Both the position numbers and the translations under genes were made by a program. DNA of 7,427 nt from CAZGQY01 sp964528035 (lineage in GTDB: Bacteria; Pseudomonadota; Gammaproteobacteria; Methylococcales; UBA1147), in assembly GCA_964528035.1 (NCBI GenBank), contig CAZGQY010000194.1, forward strand, positions 1 through 7,427, given 5' to 3'. Each line of letters opens with the position of its first letter. Within the stretch, counting starts at the first letter, position 1. The notes beneath the pieces were generated by a model. That model made no database searches. It was not told the DNA's origin and saw only the letters and a list, made by a program, of their open reading frames with translations. Positions 5,599 through 7,427 of the stretch are shown one piece after another.

Positions 5599-6840
5599 TC
5601 AATACTTTTTAAAAACCAAAGTACCGTTAGTTCCACCAAAACCAAACGAGTTTGATAAAACGACATCTATAGTCATTTCGCGTGCAACATTGGGTACATA
5701 GTCTAAATCGCATTCTGGATCAGGAGTCTCAAGATTAATGGTAGGAGGGGCAATATTATCTCGAATCGAAAGTAACGAAAACATTGCCTCAATACCTCCG
5801 GCAGCACCCAACATATGCCCAACCATCGATTTTGTTGAACTCACGGCAGTTGAATACGCATATTCACCCATAACTGTTTTAATCGCCTGGGTTTCACAAA
5901 TATCACCCGTCGGCGTAGAAGTCCCGTGTGCGTTGATATAATCAACATTTTCCGGAGTCAGTCTGGCATCACGCATTGCATTTACCATACAACGTGCAGC
6001 ACCCTCCCCTCCTAAAGATGGCTGGGTCATGTGGTAGGCGTCGGCACTCATTCCATAACCCGCTACTTCACCATATATCCTGGCACCTCTATTTTTGGCG
6101 TGCTCCAATTCCTCCAATACCAACACCGCTGCACCGTCACTTAAAACAAATCCATCACGATCCGCGTCCCAAGGTCTGCTAGCACCTTGAGGATCATCAT
6201 TGCGCCTGGATAAAGCTCTTGCCGAGGCAAACCCCCCGACTGCGGTAGGCGATGTTGACGCCATCTCTGCACCACCGGCAATCATCACATCCGCATCTCC
6301 GTAACGAATGATACGGCTGGCTTCACCAATATTATGTGTCCCGGTTGTACACGCAGTAACGATGCATATATTCGGCCCCTTCAATCCATATTTGATTGAC
6401 AGGTTGCCAGAAATCATATTGATAATATTCCCGGGTACAAAAAAAGGAGATATTTTTTTTGCTCCGCCTCTTAAGTAACCGCCATGCCCAACCTCGATAC
6501 CGGTAATGCCCCCAATTCCAGCACCCACCGCAACTCCCATCCGATCAGCATTTTCTTCTGTGATTTCCAGACCAGAATCTTCAAAAGCCTGGCTACCTGC
6601 AGCAATGCCATAATGGATAAAGCCATCCATGCGTTTGGCATCTTTTGGGTTAATGTGCTGGCTAACGTCAAAGCCCTTTATTTGCCCTGCAAAACGCGTA
6701 GCAAAGCCTTCAGAATCAAACGCAGTTAAGGGCCCAATCCCACTTTTACCGGCGATGATGTTAGCCCAGGTATCTTTGACATTAAGTCCAAGAGGTGAAA
6801 TAACCCCCATCCCGGTAACAACGACACGCCTAGTACTCAA
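5599..6840 (-). CDS. fabF: Beta-ketoacyl-ACP synthase II
   Basis: This condensing enzyme of type II fatty acid synthesis extends acyl-ACP with malonyl-ACP, releasing CO2. With the chosen start it has 413 residues, equal to E. coli FabF. The active-site residues are all present: Cys164 in VTACTTGTHNIG, His305 in NAHGTSTPTGD, Lys337 in SSTKSMVGH and His342. The glycine-rich FGFGGTNGTLVF (399-410) closes the fold. The start is a TTG at 6838-6840 giving (M)STRRVVVTGMGV, the family N-terminus. A GAGGA ribosome site (6847-6851) sits 6 nt upstream and there is no in-frame ATG before residue 11. A longer frame from 6900 would add 20 residues unlike FabF and is rejected. It lies 90 bp after acpP, its substrate carrier, and is probably cotranscribed with it. 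Confidence 0.96.
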   Translation of the reverse strand: MSTRRVVVTGMGVISPLGLNVKDTWANIIAGKSGIGPLTAFDSEGFATRFAGQIKGFDVSQHINPKDAKRMDGFIHYGIAAGSQAFEDSGLEITEENADRMGVAVGAGIGGITGIEVGHGGYLRGGAKKISPFFVPGNIINMISGNLSIKYGLKGPNICIVTACTTGTHNIGEASRIIRYGDADVMIAGGAEMASTSPTAVGGFASARALSRRNDDPQGASRPWDADRDGFVLSDGAAVLVLEELEHAKNRGARIYGEVAGYGMSADAYHMTQPSLGGEGAARCMVNAMRDARLTPENVDYINAHGTSTPTGDICETQAIKTVMGEYAYSTAVSSTKSMVGHMLGAAGGIEAMFSLLSIRDNIAPPTINLETPDPECDLDYVPNVAREMTIDVVLSNSFGFGGTNGTLVFKKY

Positions 6841-6851
6841 AATATTTCCTC
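6838..6851 (-). promoter_or_regulatory. Ribosome-binding site and TTG start that set the fabF start
   Basis: On the minus strand GAGGA (6847-6851) precedes the TTG codon (6838-6840) by 6 nt. This spacing and the conserved downstream STRRVVVTG identify the TTG as the start codon. Confidence 0.8.
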
Positions 6852-6930
6852 GGAGAAAAAACAGTAGACATAAGCCACCGCGGGTAATCCATAAAAACAA
6901 TGAACCCGAAGCAGCTTACAAATTATAAAA
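6841..6930 (-). other. acpP-fabF intergenic spacer
   Basis: This 90-bp spacer has an open frame into fabF but no family-like protein sequence. The minus strand holds CGGGT and ACCCG arms separated by 18 nt, which could form a weak hairpin. With no following T-run it is not a convincing terminator. In related bacteria a partial terminator or processing site in this gap lets acpP be made in excess of fabF; nothing here proves it. Confidence 0.3.
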
Positions 6931-7161
6931 CTACAAATGATTTTTGACGTAATCGATTGCTTGCTGAACTGTGGTAATTTTTTCAGCATCTTCGTCTGGA
7001 ATTTCACACTCAAATTCTTCCTCAAGTGCCATTACCAACTCAACGGTATCCAGGGAATCCGCGCCAAGATCATCAACAAAAGACGCATCATTGGAAACTT
7101 CGTCTTTTACCCCCAATTGCTCAGAGACAATTTTTTTTACACGTTCCTCAACGTCACTCAT
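6931..7161 (-). CDS. acpP: Acyl carrier protein
   Basis: This small acidic carrier of 76 residues holds acyl intermediates on 4'-phosphopantetheine for fatty acid, lipid A and phospholipid synthesis. Ser36 in GADSLDTVELVMALEEEF is the attachment site, the same position as in E. coli. Four-helix ACP features are clear: VEERVKKIVSEQLGV, the acidic helix II (36-50), and a C-terminal helix. The start MSDVEERV at 7161 is set by GAGGAT (7169-7174), 7 nt upstream, and by family length; a longer frame from a TTG at 7176 would swallow that site. It leads the fabF-to-tatD block. fabG, which commonly lies upstream, would be outside the window beyond the repeat element. Confidence 0.97.
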   Translation of the reverse strand: MSDVEERVKKIVSEQLGVKDEVSNDASFVDDLGADSLDTVELVMALEEEFECEIPDEDAEKITTVQQAIDYVKNHL

Positions 7162-7168
7162 AACTTTT

Positions 7169-7174
7169 ATCCTC
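7169..7174 (-). promoter_or_regulatory. Strong ribosome-binding site of acpP
   Basis: GAGGAT on the minus strand lies 7 nt before the acpP ATG. It decides between this start and the upstream TTG frame, and it suits a very highly expressed gene. Confidence 0.8.
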
Positions 7175-7197
7175 AAACAGTTTGTTTACGCTGTAAA
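7174..7197. repeat. Two small palindromes in the acpP leader
   Basis: CAAAC-A-GTTTG (7174-7184) and TTTAC-GCT-GTAAA (7185-7197) lie end to end between the likely transcription start and the ribosome site. Each has perfect 5-bp arms. The first resembles half-sites of the PsrA lipid regulator, whose published operator has 2-4 bp between arms; here there is only 1. They may be operator sites or weak leader hairpins, and function is unproven. Confidence 0.35.
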
Positions 7198-7209
7198 TTT
7201 AGCGCGCCA

Positions 7210-7237
7210 ATTGTATTCTGAAAAACGAAAAATACAA
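7210..7237 (-). promoter_or_regulatory. Probable sigma70 promoter of acpP
   Basis: On the minus strand TTGTAT (-35, 7232-7237) is followed after 16 bp by TACAAT (-10, 7210-7215). Transcription would start near 7203, giving a leader of about 42 nt. Just upstream of the -35 is an A/T-tract region (GAAAAAGTTTT), which may act as an UP element. A gene-specific promoter before acpP is known in E. coli. Confidence 0.6.
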
Positions 7238-7372
7238 AACTTTTTCGCGGAACAACCATTTCCGCACTTCATAAATAATACAAATAATATACTTTTCAAT
7301 ACGTTAAAATTTTTAGCACCGCTTACTCTAGAATCCAAACGAGCCGACAATTGCAGATTAAATATCCTCAAA

Positions 7373-7427
7373 GAGCGAGGATTCAATAATATACGAATCT
7401 TGACTTGTCTTATTGTCCGTCTTCTGC
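7373..7427. mobile_element. MITE-like repeat copy cut by window end
   Basis: This starts GAGCGAGG, like the terminus of the element at 1345-1502. It is identical to that element over the next 51 bases (7377-7427 versus 1349-1399); the only earlier difference is C for T at 7376. The sequence stops before the central stem, so the remaining ~100 bp should lie beyond the window. It sits about 135 bp upstream of the acpP -35 box. The five flanking bases are TCAAA, against which a right-hand duplication could be checked. Confidence 0.8.

Noticed and set aside
5978..6182. Plus-strand open frames antisense to fabF, tmk, holB and other genes
   Set aside because: They are mirror frames of well-supported genes with no recognisable domains or ribosome sites.
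6841..6900. N-terminal 20-residue extension of FabF
   Set aside because: It also starts at a TTG, lacks similarity to FabF N-termini, and would run over the good ribosome site used by the TTG at 6840.
7186..7386. A 66-codon minus-strand frame upstream of acpP
   Set aside because: It covers the acpP promoter boxes and the repeat terminus, has no family resemblance, and ends in the acpP leader.

Overview
This window looks like a stretch of gammaproteobacterial chromosome. The minus-strand gene order acpP-fabF-pabC-mltG-tmk-holB-pilZ-tatD matches the Pseudomonas-type arrangement; in E. coli the cluster lacks pilZ between holB and tatD. A DUF2909 twin-transmembrane protein lies on the other strand. 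That family is common near cytochrome c oxidase genes in Pseudomonas-like and Cellvibrio-like bacteria. Moderate G+C, PilZ ending in DRPTHTM and DUF2909 together suggest a Pseudomonadales/Cellvibrionales-type or related marine gammaproteobacterium. The species cannot be read from the sequence.

Layout, left to right. Positions 1-7 hold the last bases of a repeat element. A promoter-like region (80-115) then leads to the plus-strand DUF2909 gene (191-436). This gene converges on tatD (464-1246, minus) across a 27-bp gap that includes a small hairpin. Between tatD and pilZ is a 347-bp gap with a 158-bp palindromic, MITE-like element (1345-1502) flanked by the 5-bp direct repeat CTTAG. The compact minus-strand block follows: pilZ, holB, tmk, mltG, pabC, fabF, acpP. 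The holB/tmk, tmk/mltG and mltG/pabC junctions overlap by 7, 4 and 13 bp. A 134-bp gap separates pabC from fabF and a 90-bp gap separates fabF from acpP. A good sigma70-type promoter lies upstream of acpP (7210-7237), and the window ends inside another copy of the repeat element (7373-7427).

The block combines central housekeeping functions. AcpP carries growing acyl chains and FabF elongates them. PabC makes p-aminobenzoate for folate, which thymidylate synthesis needs, and Tmk phosphorylates dTMP towards dTTP. HolB (delta prime) is part of the polymerase III clamp loader. MltG cuts nascent peptidoglycan, PilZ supports type IV pilus assembly, and TatD is a metal-dependent nuclease. All eight minus-strand genes look intact.

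The least ordinary content is the repeat family. One complete copy has long imperfect terminal inverted repeats and a target duplication, and parts of two more copies form the ends of the window. I found no evidence of a new multi-gene system; the genes are conserved core genes. Three start sites were re-chosen from reading-frame and ribosome-binding evidence: holB at 3004, fabF at a TTG at 6840, and acpP at 7161.
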